Shown: one piece after another, positions 1 through 11,686 of the stretch
How positions within the stretch are numbered: the first letter of the stretch is position 1
How the letters are laid out: each line of letters opens with the position of its first letter
Source of the DNA: Salminus brasiliensis
Taxonomy: Eukaryota > Chordata > Actinopteri > Characiformes > Bryconidae
Assembly: GCF_030463535.1 (NCBI RefSeq)
Contig: NC_132899.1
Span: forward strand, 16,153,490-16,217,489
DNA: 64,000 nucleotides
Reading direction: 5' to 3'
The notes under the pieces: model-generated
The model's database searches: none
The model's input: the letters and a program-made list of their open reading frames with translations, nothing else
Told to the model about the DNA's origin: nothing
Program-made: the position numbers and the translations under genes

Positions 1-41
1 GGATGAAAACGAACCAGAGTCCAATTTAACCAGACTAAACG
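1..41. repeat. Fragment of interspersed repeat U1
   Basis: This edge fragment (GAAAACGAACCAGAG then TTTAACCAGACTAAA) matches the end of two longer copies at 22614-22873 and 24275-24503. It lies in an intron of MTNAP1 and is cut by the window edge. The family could not be assigned to a transposon superfamily by eye. Confidence 0.6.
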
Positions 42-184
42 CCCTTAGTAATCAAACTACCAACAATACAATATAAAAAAAAAAGAAAGAAAAAAGCTAC
101 GGCTGACTTTGACCTCAGTTAGAGACGCTGAGATTTGGTTGAGTCATAATGGTAGGATAAAGTTAGTTTGCAATTATATATTAC

Positions 185-2588
185 CTGGACACTGAGGAGG
201 AAGCCTTGATGACTGATGCATTGTCTTTAAACCTTCATTAGAGGAGATTCCTGATAGAGGTGAGGAGACCAGTGTTCTATCATAACCTGCTGCCATCTCC
301 GGTGGCCATTCCATGGCACTCTTGCTTTGTAACGTTGAAGTAGCGTTGAAGTGCTCAGCAGACTTTCGGACTGAGGTTTGGCCAAGTGCAAACAAAGCTG
401 CAGAGGGTGTCTGTGTATCAGCAGTCTGGTTATTCACTGTGTGAGGTTTGTGCACAGAAACTGAACCATTTCCACATGTAGAAATACACACTTCTCGTGT
501 TGGTCCAGTGGGGTGTAATGCAAGCACACTACCTAATCTCCGGTCATAAAGTCCATGTTTAATGTGGTCCCACACACAGGTCTTGGTTTGAAAGAAATTG
601 AAATCTGCCTGCTCTCTTATTTTTGAAACCAAAGTTAGATCTATGCTCAAAGCCTTTGGGCTATGTTGTGTCTCCTCAAAGACATTAGCATTTCCTTTAT
701 GTGTTGGCATGCTTCGCTCAGCTTGAGAGCCTGAAGTCCATGGAACTTGCAAAATGTCAGGAACACTTATGTCAAACTTGGCGGTGGTCACTAGTGAGGT
801 CAAAGTGGTCCCTTTAGGTTTCTTTTGGTTTTGGCCTTGGACACTTTTCACTATTTGAGGTGGTCCTTTGACTTGGTCTTTTGATGTTTGTGATATTAAG
901 CAGTTATTCAGCTCCTTCTGAGGTGTAGTTTGTTTCACCATCTCTTGTTCTCTTTTTGCAAGCCACTTGCTTCTGGGTTTCACAGTGTCTATATCACTTC
1001 TTTCTGCTGATGGGACTTTGGCCACAGTGACTTCATCCACATGTACCTTTCCAGCTTTCATGCTAGATTTCCCTTGAGATTTTGAGAAAGAAGGGTCATT
1101 CAGCTTCTTGTCAGAGATGTTTGCTTTATTCTTCTGATATTTCCGAGTTGTGTCTTTAGGATTAGTCATGGGTAATTCTGGAGGAGCTTTATTGTTTTTG
1201 GTGGTCTTGGAAACAGGGGACATTTTGCAGTGAGGAAGGTGAGATCTCAGCCTTTTGAACGGTTTTCCACAGAATGGGCATGGTTCTGTGTGAGAGGATT
1301 TGAAGAAAGGAAAAGCTTCACAGAAAAGAAAATGAGAAACTGCCACTGCATTTTCCAGCAGTAAATTTCATATTCCATACCAAACTACAATTTTATAAAA
1401 GCATGTTCTGTGAAGCTAATATTTTGTAATAAGGTCATGATACTGGAACATGGAATTTACACTTAAGATTATAAGAATAAAAATAGAAACGTAATTATTA
1501 CTGTTTAATTAACATGTCTGGGGTTTTTTTTTCAATCTCAAACAAAAGTTTTCAAACAACAGGCAACACAGAGTCAACCAGCTGAAATCCTGTCCGGCTG
1601 TTGAGGAGAAAGCAGAGCTGGGCGATATGACGATATTTTATCATTTAGTGATACATTTTGTTATTGTGATACACAATATGTTTTTTTAGGCATATTGAGG
1701 ATACTGTTAGTGCTTAATAAACACTGATTAGCTCCGGATTTCATTGCAGACAGTGTATTTAAACTGGTTTAATTAGATGATGAGCAGCAGATGTTGAGTA
1801 AAAATCACTGTACTCAGTACGGAAGAGTATCTGAATAGTAGTTTTTAACAGTCACTGTCACTACTGATGTATTTAGTCTATGATCACTTGTATCGTGATT
1901 AATATCGTGTATTGTAAAAAAATGTTAATTGTTAAATGTAAAACAATCATCATATCGCCCAGCCTTAGGAGAAAACACAAAAATATACATTTGCTTGGGG
2001 TCCTCAGGGGTAGTTTTTTCAAATACCTATTAGCAGATAAGATGGCAAACACATCTCGTGGCAGATCAAATGGTAAACCAAGATTTAGAAGCAAATACAG
2101 CTTTCAGCTTTCTGTAATCTGGGGTTTGCATTTTATGAATGTGTGAATATGTGTCTAAGACAGTACCCTCGTCCAAATTTGTACAATCTGTATTATATAA
2201 AATCAAATCATGAAATCATAATAATAAGCTTGTTAAAATCTAGAAAAACAAGTAATCTCTTTTCTCAGACATAAAAACAAAATCACAGTTACAAAATATG
2301 TTAATAATGTTTGTAAAGGCTTGTGTTGATCCAAGCAGAAAGAACAATTCATTGGTATATTAAGTAATTTGTTATGTGATATATTAGATGGATTAAGCCT
2401 ATGTAAAACTTTCCGTTGAATAACTTTAAGTTGGGATATTAGGGTAAGAGAGTCTTACAGAAACTGCTCTGTGGGATGTACTGAACGCTACTGAACTCTA
2501 AAGTTAAATACTCCTAATATGACCCCTGGGAACAGGTCGCACTACACTTTGGGGCATTACTCACCTAAGCTCATCTTGAATTAGTCGT
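185..2588 (-). CDS. mtnap1: Mitochondrial nucleoid-associated protein 1 homologue (C17orf80), 5' part only
   Basis: Two exons are visible. A 24-nt exon (2565-2588) carries the start ATG at 2572-2574 and encodes M-S-L plus one base; its acceptor is TTTTTTTTGCAG and its donor AG|GTGAGT. A large exon (185-1285) follows, with acceptor CTCACACAG and donor CAG|GTAATA at 183-184. The joined protein begins MSLEPCPFCGKPFKRLRSHL, then PHCK, which is the C2HC-type zinc-finger-like start of C17orf80; about 370 codons are present. The rest is low-complexity and rich in K, S and T. The human protein is longer and its C-terminal part must lie beyond the left edge. The family is reported to associate with mitochondrial nucleoids. 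An ATG at 1344-1346 opens the same frame, but the bases between it and 1286 read as intron polypyrimidine tract, so I rejected that start. Identification rests on the N-terminal motif and on FAM104A as the divergent neighbour, as in human. Confidence 0.77.
1604..1974. repeat. hAT-like palindromic MITE with 8-bp target duplication
   Basis: Inverted ends contain GCTGGGCGATATGA at 1617-1630 and its complement near 1950-1963. The flanks are identical 8-mers AGGAGAAA at 1604-1611 and 1967-1974, the duplication length expected for hAT elements. The interior is AT-rich and has no transposase. It sits in MTNAP1 intron 1. A degraded relative is at 32623-32860. Confidence 0.7.
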
Positions 2589-3050
2589 CTGCAAAAAAAA
2601 CAAAAAAAAACGCCGTTAGTTGGCACTTTCATGCATTTGCCAAAGACAAATGAAAATGAGGACATTCATACAGCCGTAACTTAAAAATAACATCATAATC
2701 TTCAGTGCGATGCGACGCAGCTGAACTCCTCGCATGTGAGGGGTTTTTCTCCAGAGACAGTTGAAAGGCCCGTTTGGTTGTACGGACAGTGCCTGCGCAT
2801 AAATGCGATAGTTAAAAGTTTCTGCTTTAAAAAAATTTACTATGCTATCTAAAAATGCCCAGATTCCTATATAAGAGCATGCTGTAACTAAAAGCACATG
2901 ACGTTTATAAAGTAATAACTGCGTCTAATCTCGTTACGTCATTTGCTATCTCAGCTGAAACGACGGAAACGTCACGTAAACAGCAGCAGCAGCAGCAGCC
3001 GTCGCCGCCGCAGCGCCTGCTAACTAACTAAGTGCTGTCTAATGTGGAGA
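2589..3050. promoter_or_regulatory. Probable shared promoter of MTNAP1 and VCF1
   Basis: The two genes are transcribed away from this interval. It holds a CRE/ATF-like TTACGTCA at 2934-2941, further ACGT cores at 2910-2914 and 2971-2978, and a GC-rich, CAG-repeat-containing stretch at 2981-3018 that could be VCF1 5' UTR. There is no clear TATA box. Transcription start sites cannot be fixed from sequence alone. Confidence 0.5.
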
Positions 3051-3817
3051 AAATGAAGGCTGTCAGGAGTCGCCAAGCCCTTTGTGTCCGAGTCGGTCAA
3101 TTGAGTGGTAGCTATTACCTTTTTTAAAGGGTCCGTTGCTGTGGGAGTGTTTGTTTTGTCCGTTAAATGTATTTTGGAGTATGAAAAGCAAGTGTGGGAC
3201 AACCGCCGGGCAACGGGCTGCCTGGAGAAACTACCGCACGGAACTGTCTTAAGTTAGCCGGCCAGCTAACTGGGTTCCTGAATTAGTCATTTGGATCATT
3301 AGTTGCATTTTTAGCACTGGATGTGTTGTTGAAATAGGTCAAACTGCTGTGCATTAGACTTCGGACGAAACGTTGGGTAAAGGCGACGGCGTTAGGGCTA
3401 GCTGGTTAGCTAGCTATGTAGATATATACGTTGTGTGTGGCTAACGACGACCACTGGACGTTAGTAGTAGTGCTAGCTAGCTGCTAGCTGTGTCTCTGAA
3501 GTGTCAGTAGCTCTGTGACCATCTGTTCAGCATATATAACATAGCTATCTACATTGAACACTCCTGAAACTAACTGATATAAAATAGACAGCTTCTATTT
3601 TAGAAATGGTCTGTTTGTGTAAAACTTGAAAGCACGATTATTGACTTGTCCAGTATCCAGCATCAGTGTCGGTGTAGTTAAGACGTTTACGTAGGGTGTT
3701 TGGTGTAATGCTGAATGTCTGTGTGTGGTTAGATCTCTAACTGAGTAAAGCTGCCGGTTTCGCTTGAAGACGTAGAGTGTGAGCACACCGACTCCCACCC
3801 CACTGCCTGCCTGCAAA

Positions 3818-4955
3818 ATGCACAGCTTTCCGATGCTGACAGAAAGCAGGTAGGATTTCTCACTAATATTTTTTTGAATCCCACATTTCATATGAAATAT
3901 GTTGAGTATTTTCTTTGCTGTGGAGGTCTGCGTTATCAGGTATCTACCACATGTTACACTAGCACTGTGCATGATGTGTGAACGCGGCGAAGAGCTCTCA
4001 GCTGGCTATTTTTAGATGGTCAGTCAGTGAGCTGAGTGTTAGGCTTGACCATTTGCAATGCTTGATTTGTTAAACAAGACACTAACGAGTCTTGTTTTTA
4101 ACTGTGTCGGGGTGTAAATTATGGACAGCTCGTGTCGTTAGGTGGATGATAACATGCTGAAATAGCTAGCTGAGTCATAATCCTACAGGGAACAATAATT
4201 AATGACCATTAGCTACCCTGCATTGCTTTTTAGCTGATTGAATGAACATAGCACATAGCACTTATTCATACCAAAGCACCACACAGCAAAAATGTCCTAT
4301 ATGTTTGATCCATAAAATGCTTAAAAGGCATAAAAAGCTGAAGAATATGCTTAGCCCAGCTACATCCACAATAACACGGCCTACCATGCTGAATTTCAAC
4401 TATTTAGGTAAGATTGTGCTAACTGAGCTGATTGACCATTGAAAATGACCTCTCATCTCAACAGAAAACGACGTCACACCTGTGATGCCGATGACGTGCA
4501 AATTCTGCCCCAGGCTAAGAGGTTGGCAAGCCAGCCTTTCTTCCCTGAACTGGGCCGTGATGTTTGGGATTCTGAGGTGAGGATGCAAATCGCATATTCA
4601 GCAACTTAACACGCACACATGTGTGTTGTATGTAAGATACTATAGACAGCCTTTGCTCAGAGATATGAAAGACTTCATTTGTTTTTGCTCTGTACACCAG
4701 TCTTCCAGCAGTGATAGCAGTGGCATTAGCACTCCAGAGAGGCTGGCAGGACCCAGTTCCATCAACCAGACCACAGACCAAAAGGAAAAATGCATCCTAA
4801 AGGATTCCTGCAGCTCCAGCAGTAGTTCTCATCACTTGTTTGAAGAGCCTGCCTTCTCCTTGAATGAAAGTGATTCTTATTGTCATATCAACCGTATCCT
4901 TAGAGAGGCCCACTTCAGTAGCCTGCAAACCCGTGGCCAGCCAGGGCCAACATGA
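3818..4955 (+). CDS. vcf1: VCP nuclear cofactor family member 1 (FAM104A)
   Basis: There are three coding exons: 3818-3849 (donor CAG|GTAGG), 4465-4576 (acceptor TCTCAACAG, donor GAG|GTGAGG) and 4701-4955 (acceptor TACACCAG). They total 399 nt, or 132 residues plus TGA. The start region reads MHSFPMLTESRKRR; the second ATG (3833) may be the real start, since it gives the MLTESRKRR-type N-terminus. The basic KRR stretch suits a nuclear localisation signal. Next come a serine-rich run after exon 3 starts and the C-terminal helix CHINRILREAHFSSLQ, the FAM104 signature that in human binds the VCP/p97 N domain. The family is reported to promote nuclear localisation of VCP. It is divergent from MTNAP1, as in human. 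Non-coding 5' sequence extends upstream to roughly 3.0 kb. Confidence 0.88.
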
Positions 4956-7040
4956 CCACCACCGGCTCTCTTAACACCTAACACCCAGGGGCAAAAAGGG
5001 CAGTGCATTGGGAACCTCTCAGGAGGGGAATCATTGGTCACTGTATATCTCCAGCCCTGGAACAACATGAGGTTCTCTCTTCACTAGCCATTTGGTTCAA
5101 TTACTTTAAAGTCCACTAGCACTTTTCCCATTTTCATAAAAATGTGTGGAGTTTTGTTGTTCTCATGTTCATCATGATCTCCACTTGGGTGCTACAGTAC
5201 AGAATGAAACCTCAAATGGCACTTATCTTATGTACATGTAATATTATGTAATTGTATCCCAGGCACATATACATGGTGCTACATGTTAATCAATACAATG
5301 AAGAGAGGATTGCATTAAGTGGTCTTTGTAGGTGGTGCCCCAATGATCAATGAGCAGAGTGCGAAGTGGATGTGCATGGAGAAGTGATGTGTTTTTACTC
5401 TTTGTACTAAGGACCTCTGGGAGTATGTAGTCAAGTGTACCCAAGCACATGTGAGTATTCCTACAGTCTTTTTGTAGAACACAGGTTCCTGAGCTTAGAT
5501 CAGGAGTACACCCTGCTCTGTACATTTTTGCCCTGCTGTAATGCACCCACTTCAACTCAGGAAGGGCTTCTTAATTAACTGATTAGTTGCATCGGGTGTG
5601 TTCGATACAGAGAAAATACTTAATGCACATGGCATAGGGTATTCCAGGATCATTATTGGGAATCACTGCTGTAAAAGAGTGCTGAATAACTCCACAATAA
5701 CTTTTGTCTGCTGTAGTCTGTTCACAGAAAATCTGAAGGATAATTGTGCTGCCATGATTTCTTCTGGTGTTTTGAATCATTCAAGAAGCGTTTGGAGCTC
5801 AATTATATCTCACATATTAGCAACTCAGGCTTTAGGATGTCATTCATATGTGCCATGAAGCCAAGCTGGTGGTAAGTTGTTAGCTATAGTACAAACCTGT
5901 GTGAAACAAGTATCTGGTTTAGATTTCTAGTCATAAACTGTCAGTTGCTTAATACAGCCTATATCACTGTACCCCAACATTTGAATGCAAACTGACACTA
6001 CTCTGTAAATGTAGTGCAGTGTGATTAATGGGTTATGAACATCTTAAAATCTGTTGTTGCACAAAAACATAGAATCTCCAACATGGTAACTTTTACAGGA
6101 GCTGACAAAAAGCTTCTTAATTTTCTATGGCTGTCATATTTTAACATTTGTATTGGTCCAGTTATCATAAACATTAGACACAATGTAAAGGCAAACCTTC
6201 AGAGTCACATGGAAAAATGGAGATACAAGGTTTTTGCATGACCGTGACAATATGTTAGACTCAGGTCTGGTGAAAAGTACTCTTTTTGTGTGGGGATTAA
6301 TAAACTACCTTTGATCCACATTTTGCACAGTGAAAGCTAAGTGAAGTTTTCAGATGAGGTGCTCAGTTAAATTTTTGACACATGAAATAACTTGAAGAGC
6401 CTCAATGAATGCACTTGGGTCATTGGGTTCCATGTATATATGATAAATCTCCTAGGAACAGACCATGGAAATGCTCAGCCCTAAAATTAGCCTTCTTAAC
6501 TTAGCACCCGGGATCTCCAATAACACCATCGGTCAGTGTGGGATGGTTTTAGTGGCTTTACTTGTGCAAGTATATGAGGCTTCAGCCACTTATACATTGC
6601 CGTTTCTTGGTGTAATATATGCATTTTGTGTGTTTTACCTGAGTTCATTTGAAAATGACTTTCTTCATAGCAAATAATTAAGAGAACTCTTGCAAATTCT
6701 GACCAAACCAGTCTCCTCTTACGTTCAACAAGGTAACAGCGCGAGTAACATGTTTTTGACCATAATCAAGCATCCAGGTGAAATTTGTGTAAGGTTTTGT
6801 GCTTGTATATAAAGGGCACAGATTTGGCCCTTTATTTGTCGTGCACTATTCTGGAACACTGTGGTTTTGTCCATGTGAACGACTATCAGCTTTCGATGAT
6901 AATCATTACAATCACTTTCATGTTTTTTATGTAGAATTGTACATAACATATAGCTAGCATATTTACATTTTGGATCATTGTTATTTTATGAAATTGTCCT
7001 CTAACAATATTCAAAATAAAAGTTTTTTTTCCTAGTAGTC
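4956..7040 (+). other. vcf1: VCF1 3' UTR with poly(A) signals
   Basis: No further coding exon is visible after the stop. AATAAA occurs at 6299-6304 and again at 7015-7020, the latter followed by a T-rich run, so transcripts probably end near 6.32 kb or 7.04 kb. Long 3' UTRs are usual for this family. The extent is inferred from the signals only. Confidence 0.45.
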
Positions 7041-7238
7041 TTTGTTTGTTTTATCCATGTGTAAAACACAGAAATGGGAGCCATGGATTATTACTGGGGA
7101 AATTACTGTTGAAACCTGCATTTATTGTCACGTCTTTTGTCAATACACCATTATAACACAGTCAACTAAATGATGCAAAGACTTCTCCGTTTCTGAGGCA
7201 AAAGTATGCATCTTGACTGAGAGCTTTGATGTCTACAG

Positions 7239-7690
7239 AGCCCCTAAAGTATCATAGTAGAAAATAATACTCACAGATTTAACTAAAGCACTCTAAAGTG
7301 AAGGAACAGTATATATTCAACTAAAGGAACCAAATATTAAAGAAAATGATGTGAAGATTAACACTGTTAAATCGAGGGATTTATTATAGGGAATGGATTG
7401 TTAATTTAAGAGAACAACTCATCACTCAAGTTGACAGAATGAACTGTTCAACTGAGGGCATGGTTTGTTAAATTGATGGAATTATTTATAAAAAGTATTA
7501 AATAATTTTGTCTCTAAATATTAATTTTCTATCATGATACTTTAGGGCACGGGTGGGCAACAGGGTCCATAGTACAACACAGTTTCCTGATTTTCCTGCC
7601 CTAACCTACTAAACGTGGCAAATAACATGCAAGTTAAATCAGGAATCTGGCCCTCCAGGAGCAAACCTGCTCACCCCTGTTTTAGGGGCT
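7239..7690. repeat. Short inverted-repeat element (MITE), interrupted by a second MITE
   Basis: The left end AGCCCCTAAAGTATCATAG at 7239-7257 is mirrored at the right by TATCATGATACTTTAGGG near 7531-7547. The last bases TTTAGGGGCT (7681-7690) complete the inverted end beyond an inserted element at 7549-7680. About 30 bp of each end pair. Removing the insert leaves an element of about 310 bp without coding capacity. I do not recognise the family. Confidence 0.65.
7549..7680. repeat. Palindromic hAT-type MITE nested in the 7239-7690 element
   Basis: It begins ACGGGTGGGCAACAGGG and ends CTGCTCACCCCTGT, with an internal CTGGCCCTCCAGGAGC typical of a common fish palindromic MITE. It is flanked by TTTAGGGC (7541-7548) and TTTAGGGG (7681-7688), an 8-bp duplication with one mismatch. 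Related copies are at 15081-15259 and 49060-49235. Confidence 0.65.
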
Positions 7691-8344
7691 TTGTAAATAT
7701 CAGCATAAGGTGGCAATGCTTGTATTATTTGTCCATGTAAGACTGGAAGACACAGGTGCTTTTGAGCAACAACTCTGTAGTGCAAAATCCAAACCTAATG
7801 CTTATAGTAGTCCTGAGGCACCGATCTTTTTTGAATTCAGTTTGTTCATGATCAACATACACAGAGATTAGACAGTGAATTGTTGTGTATAACTGCACAA
7901 AAGACTATAAACATATTTTAAACCATTTTTTTGCATGCTTAACTAATATGGATAATTTAGAGATCTGAACTGTTCAGAGTGATTTCATTTGGGAACTACA
8001 CCTGTGCTAATTAGGGAGAACTCCCAGCACACATGAGGCTTTAAAAACCGTTCAACCACATGCACTGCACCATATTTCAGGAGCAAGATCACATCAGAAT
8101 GCAGATTAGAAACCTCAGGCAGTGAAATGATACAGTTTTTCCCTTTTTAAAATATGACTGTTCTTTAAATAAACCTTTAAAATTATAACAAATAAAAAAA
8201 AGTCAATTGTTCAATGCACATAAAATTCTGCTGACAATTTAAAGCACATTTTTATTAAGCTTTAGTATTAATTTTTACCCATTTCCTCCACAATTTGGAT
8301 CATCAATAACCCAATCCATACATATTCTCCCCCTACCGCATGCA
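7691..8344. other. Intergenic spacer; possible TEPSIN poly(A) signal
   Basis: The stretch is AT-rich and I see no gene in it. The complement of AATAAA (TTTATT) at 8251-8256 is a possible poly(A) signal for TEPSIN and would give it a 3' UTR of about 0.7 kb. VCF1 and TEPSIN converge here. Confidence 0.35.
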
Positions 8345-8645
8345 ATGTTCCCAACACGCCTCATCCAACACGTGCACAGCCAGCCGGCACTTCCTTTTCT
8401 GAACTGCTGCCAATGCGACGACACCAAGCAACCAACGCGCTCTGAGAAAAGCGATGTGTACCTGGCTCTGATGCATCGACAAGTAGGCGCCAGTGCCGGC
8501 CAGCATTACACCGGGTTGGGGGGGATAAAGTGCTACCTACCTACCCTGGAGAGAGCTAGGCCAGTTGTGCTCTCTCTGGGCCCAGCTGCCAACTATAGAT
8601 GCTCTGGTCATAGTGACAGCATCTCATTCTACTAGACCACTCGTG
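8345..8645. repeat. Interspersed repeat with tRNA-like or SINE-like features
   Basis: The block CTAGGCCAGTTGTGCTCTC, then CTATAGATGCTCTGGTCATAG, matches the arrangement GAGGCCAGCTGTGCT ... GATGCCTGTAGCATCAG at 20590-20815. The resemblance is clear but diverged. Its open reading frame of about 95 codons has no recognisable domain. Confidence 0.45.
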
Positions 8646-8948
8646 GCCCAAAAACAGCATTGTTATTTTGTTACCGTCAAGCACAGTCCCTGGTTGTAAA
8701 CCACTAGCAGCATTTGGATACCTACAAAGAGTACATTAAGTGTTTGAAGTTTTGTACCTCCAAGCACCAACGCCTCAGGTATACCTCCTAAAAAATTGCA
8801 TATTGCAGGTTTGTTTATCATTTTTCAGAATTAGTTAGGGGACAATAGCTGAGAATAAAGAACGGTTCAGACGGTTTAGTTAGTTTAGGTCATTAAATAA
8901 TACTACACCCTGTAGCACGATAGTCTCAGGTCAGAAGGCAATGGAAGG

Positions 8949-9503
8949 TCAGAGGTTAACAAAGGAGAAGGCGGACATTTGTTCACTGCTATGCTGAAGT
9001 TCACTGCTAGTAGATAAAGAAGAGTGTGCAGTTCTTTCTGAGCTTTTCTCCACAACCATGCCTGTGTAGCCTTCTGCCCCTGTTTGGACACCTGGCTCCA
9101 CAGGAACAGGCTCAACCAGACACACAGGCTTTCCTCTGTTTACCAACTCCATGCCACTGAACAGCGACAGGGTAGGATGGTGTCTAGGGGGCTCTGTGTA
9201 TCTGTCCTCATCCTCATTAACAGTCTGCTGTTCCTCTACTGTCTCCTCTACCTGTGCTCCATGAGCAGATTTTTCAGCAACAGCATTAGTCTGTTCTTGC
9301 TCCAGACCAGGTACAAAGGACGTCTGTGGGCAATGTGTGGATGACATGCTAGATGGTGCTTCAACATCCAGTGGTGTTGGGAGAAGTGGACTGACAAGGG
9401 CAGGATTTAATGGCTGCTCTGAGACAGAGGGGCTGGATGCCTCTGGACAGATCTTGGTCACGGTTGTTGGGGTGCCCAATAAAGCTTCAAACTGCCTGAG
9501 GAG
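8949..9503 (-). CDS. tepsin: TEPSIN last coding exon: tail with both AP-4 binding motifs
   Basis: The acceptor CTCTCTGTAG precedes LLRQFEALLG. The exon encodes 184 residues and the TAG or equivalent stop at 8949-8951. It carries the beta4-appendage motif LFSGMEL (form LFxG[ML]xL) and the epsilon-appendage motif SAFSF at the very C-terminus, separated by about 55 mostly disordered residues. Keeping both motifs argues for a working AP-4 partner. Confidence 0.88.
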   Translation of the reverse strand, partial: LLRQFEALLGTPTTVTKICPEASSPSVSEQPLNPALVSPLLPTPLDVEAPSSMSSTHCPQTSFVPGLEQEQTNAVAEKSAHGAQVEETVEEQQTVNEDEDRYTEPPRHHPTLSLFSGMELVNRGKPVCLVEPVPVEPGVQTGAEGYTGMVVEKSSERTAHSSLSTSSELQHSSEQMSAFSFVNL

Positions 9504-11188
9504 CTACAGAGAGAGACAAAATGAATTAAACAATGCATACACTTATGTCTTGGCTGTAATCAGCTGTAACCCAAGACACAAAAACACATTTGCATATATT
9601 GAACCTTAGTTGATTTGTTCGCTACAGGTCCTGCTGCTCCCTCACTCAGCTGGGCTAGGCGCTTATGTGTGACACAGAAGATCAGGTCCAAAGAGAGGAG
9701 ATCTGTAGACATGAGGCAGGCCAGGCCGCATAGTGCTCTCTGTGGAGAGGAGATATAACCTGTTTTAACAGTTGATTCTTCAAACGGCCGCTAATATGGA
9801 CAAACCAAGCCACAGTACAGCAAATAAAGAAGTGTACCATTTGGACAGTCTGTGCTGTGTCCTTCAATTTGTGAGAGAGAAGTTCTACCACAACCTCACA
9901 GTTTAAAGTAGAACACCTGGAAAGAGAGAAACAGTGGCGTTACTGACTATTAATGCTAATTTTATAATTTAGTAAGTTACAATGCTAAATAAAATATGAA
10001 CCAAATCTACATTACATGTCCAAATGTTTGTGGACAACCTTTCTAATAAATGAATTCTGCTACTTTTAAGTACCTATTGCTAAAACAGATGTGCAAATTA
10101 ACACACTGCTTGTCTAGTCCTTGTAGAGTATTGGAAATAGAATATGACTCTCTGGATCAGATAAACATAAACCTGTTGGCACCATGCCTAAATCCTGATG
10201 TGGGCTAGAGGGATATAAAGTCTCTAGAATGTTTTCTAGAATGGTGGTGCTCCATCCAATACCTTTGGTACGATCATCCCACATCCCGACCTCACTACTT
10301 TTTTTTTCTCAGAAGAAATTATACATGAGCAGGTGTCCCAATACTTTTGTCCACACAGTATATGCAATTTTCTTTTACTTTATAGAACTGTTTTTACCAC
10401 AAATGCTTACTCTTTGATGAAATGCTGGCTTTCATCTCTGGATAGGAAGATTTTGGAACCACTGGTAAGGCTGCTTATTAGTGCCATCTCCTGGCCACAG
10501 TCTCCCAACTGCATGGCTTCCACACTGAGAAAGAAGAGCCAGAGCGTGTATGGTTTATATTTTTATTTTAGAGACTGGTGTTCAGTATTTCATCTCTTAA
10601 GTAGAGAAAGGACCAATTAAAGAGGGTTAACGAAATGCTTTACCCAAAATTGCTAACATTACTACTGGTTAATGAGGATCCATATGCAAGCTCATATTTG
10701 CATTATAAAATAAATAAAGCTCATACTAGGTTGTAACCATGAACATTGTAGGCACAATATTAATTCAAAATATGCTATAAATAACTACATGTATGATTAC
10801 AACTTCTGGATTTAAACAATGTCTCAATGACCAACAGTCTCGCTTTCTGAAAATCAGCTGTTTGATCAGACAACTGTCACAAAGGCCTTGTTTTTACTGA
10901 ACCATAAAGTGGGTTAAAAAACAAACAAACAAACAAAAAAAGCAATCCAAGCAGTCTAATCCGGGACATTACCGTTCTGCCAAGTCTCCACTCTCTCGAC
11001 TGGCCCCTGAGTGACTGCCTGTTTCACCAGATTTGCTGCTGTCCCCCCTGGAAGTGTGGCTGAGAGGCTCAATCTCAAGGGAAGAGTTGTGAGAAGAGCC
11101 GTGCCCACTGCCAGTCTCCTCCCAACCTCCACCTGCCTGCCCTGGACACCTGTGAGAGACTAGACAAAGGAGAAGGGATGGTGATGAC

Positions 11189-11222
<34 letters not shown>

Positions 11223-11613
11223 GTAAACAGAAGTGAAGAGAATTAAGAGTAAAAAGCAGATCAGAGATCTTTAACAAAGTCCATAAGGGCTCCCCATCAG
11301 GTCACACAGTTTTCCAATATTAAATAATTCATAGCTTAGGTGAAGAGTGGTTTTGTGTGAGGGGAGTGGTGGTGGCGGCGGCTTACCTTTGTGGCTGTGA
11401 GCGGGCACACTGTAAGCACATGCTGGCACTGCTACCTCCACAGCAGCAGAGGGCGCCACCACTGCCCGATAGTGGTTGTCATACAAGCGAATACCAGGCT
11501 GCTCTGTTGGTGGTAGGACAGCACTTGCAACAACCTCTGCAGCTTTCTGAATCTTATCCAAAAGAGTTGCTCTGTCTTGGGAAAAGAAAGCATAGAGACA
11601 CACATACATATAC

Positions 11614-11686
<73 letters not shown>

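Noticed and set aside
1286..1346. N-terminal extension MAVSHFLFCEAF upstream of the MTNAP1 zinc-finger exon
   Set aside because: The bases are a pyrimidine tract ending in CACAG, an intron acceptor, and the 24-nt exon at 2565-2588 gives the family-like start instead.
8345..8635. 96-codon open frame on the plus strand
   Set aside because: It lies inside an interspersed repeat and has no domain or splice context.
11142..11149. Upstream acceptor for the TEPSIN exon 10973-11141
   Set aside because: Using the CACAG 8 nt upstream would shift the frame; the inner CCAG keeps the conserved GQAGGGWEE reading.
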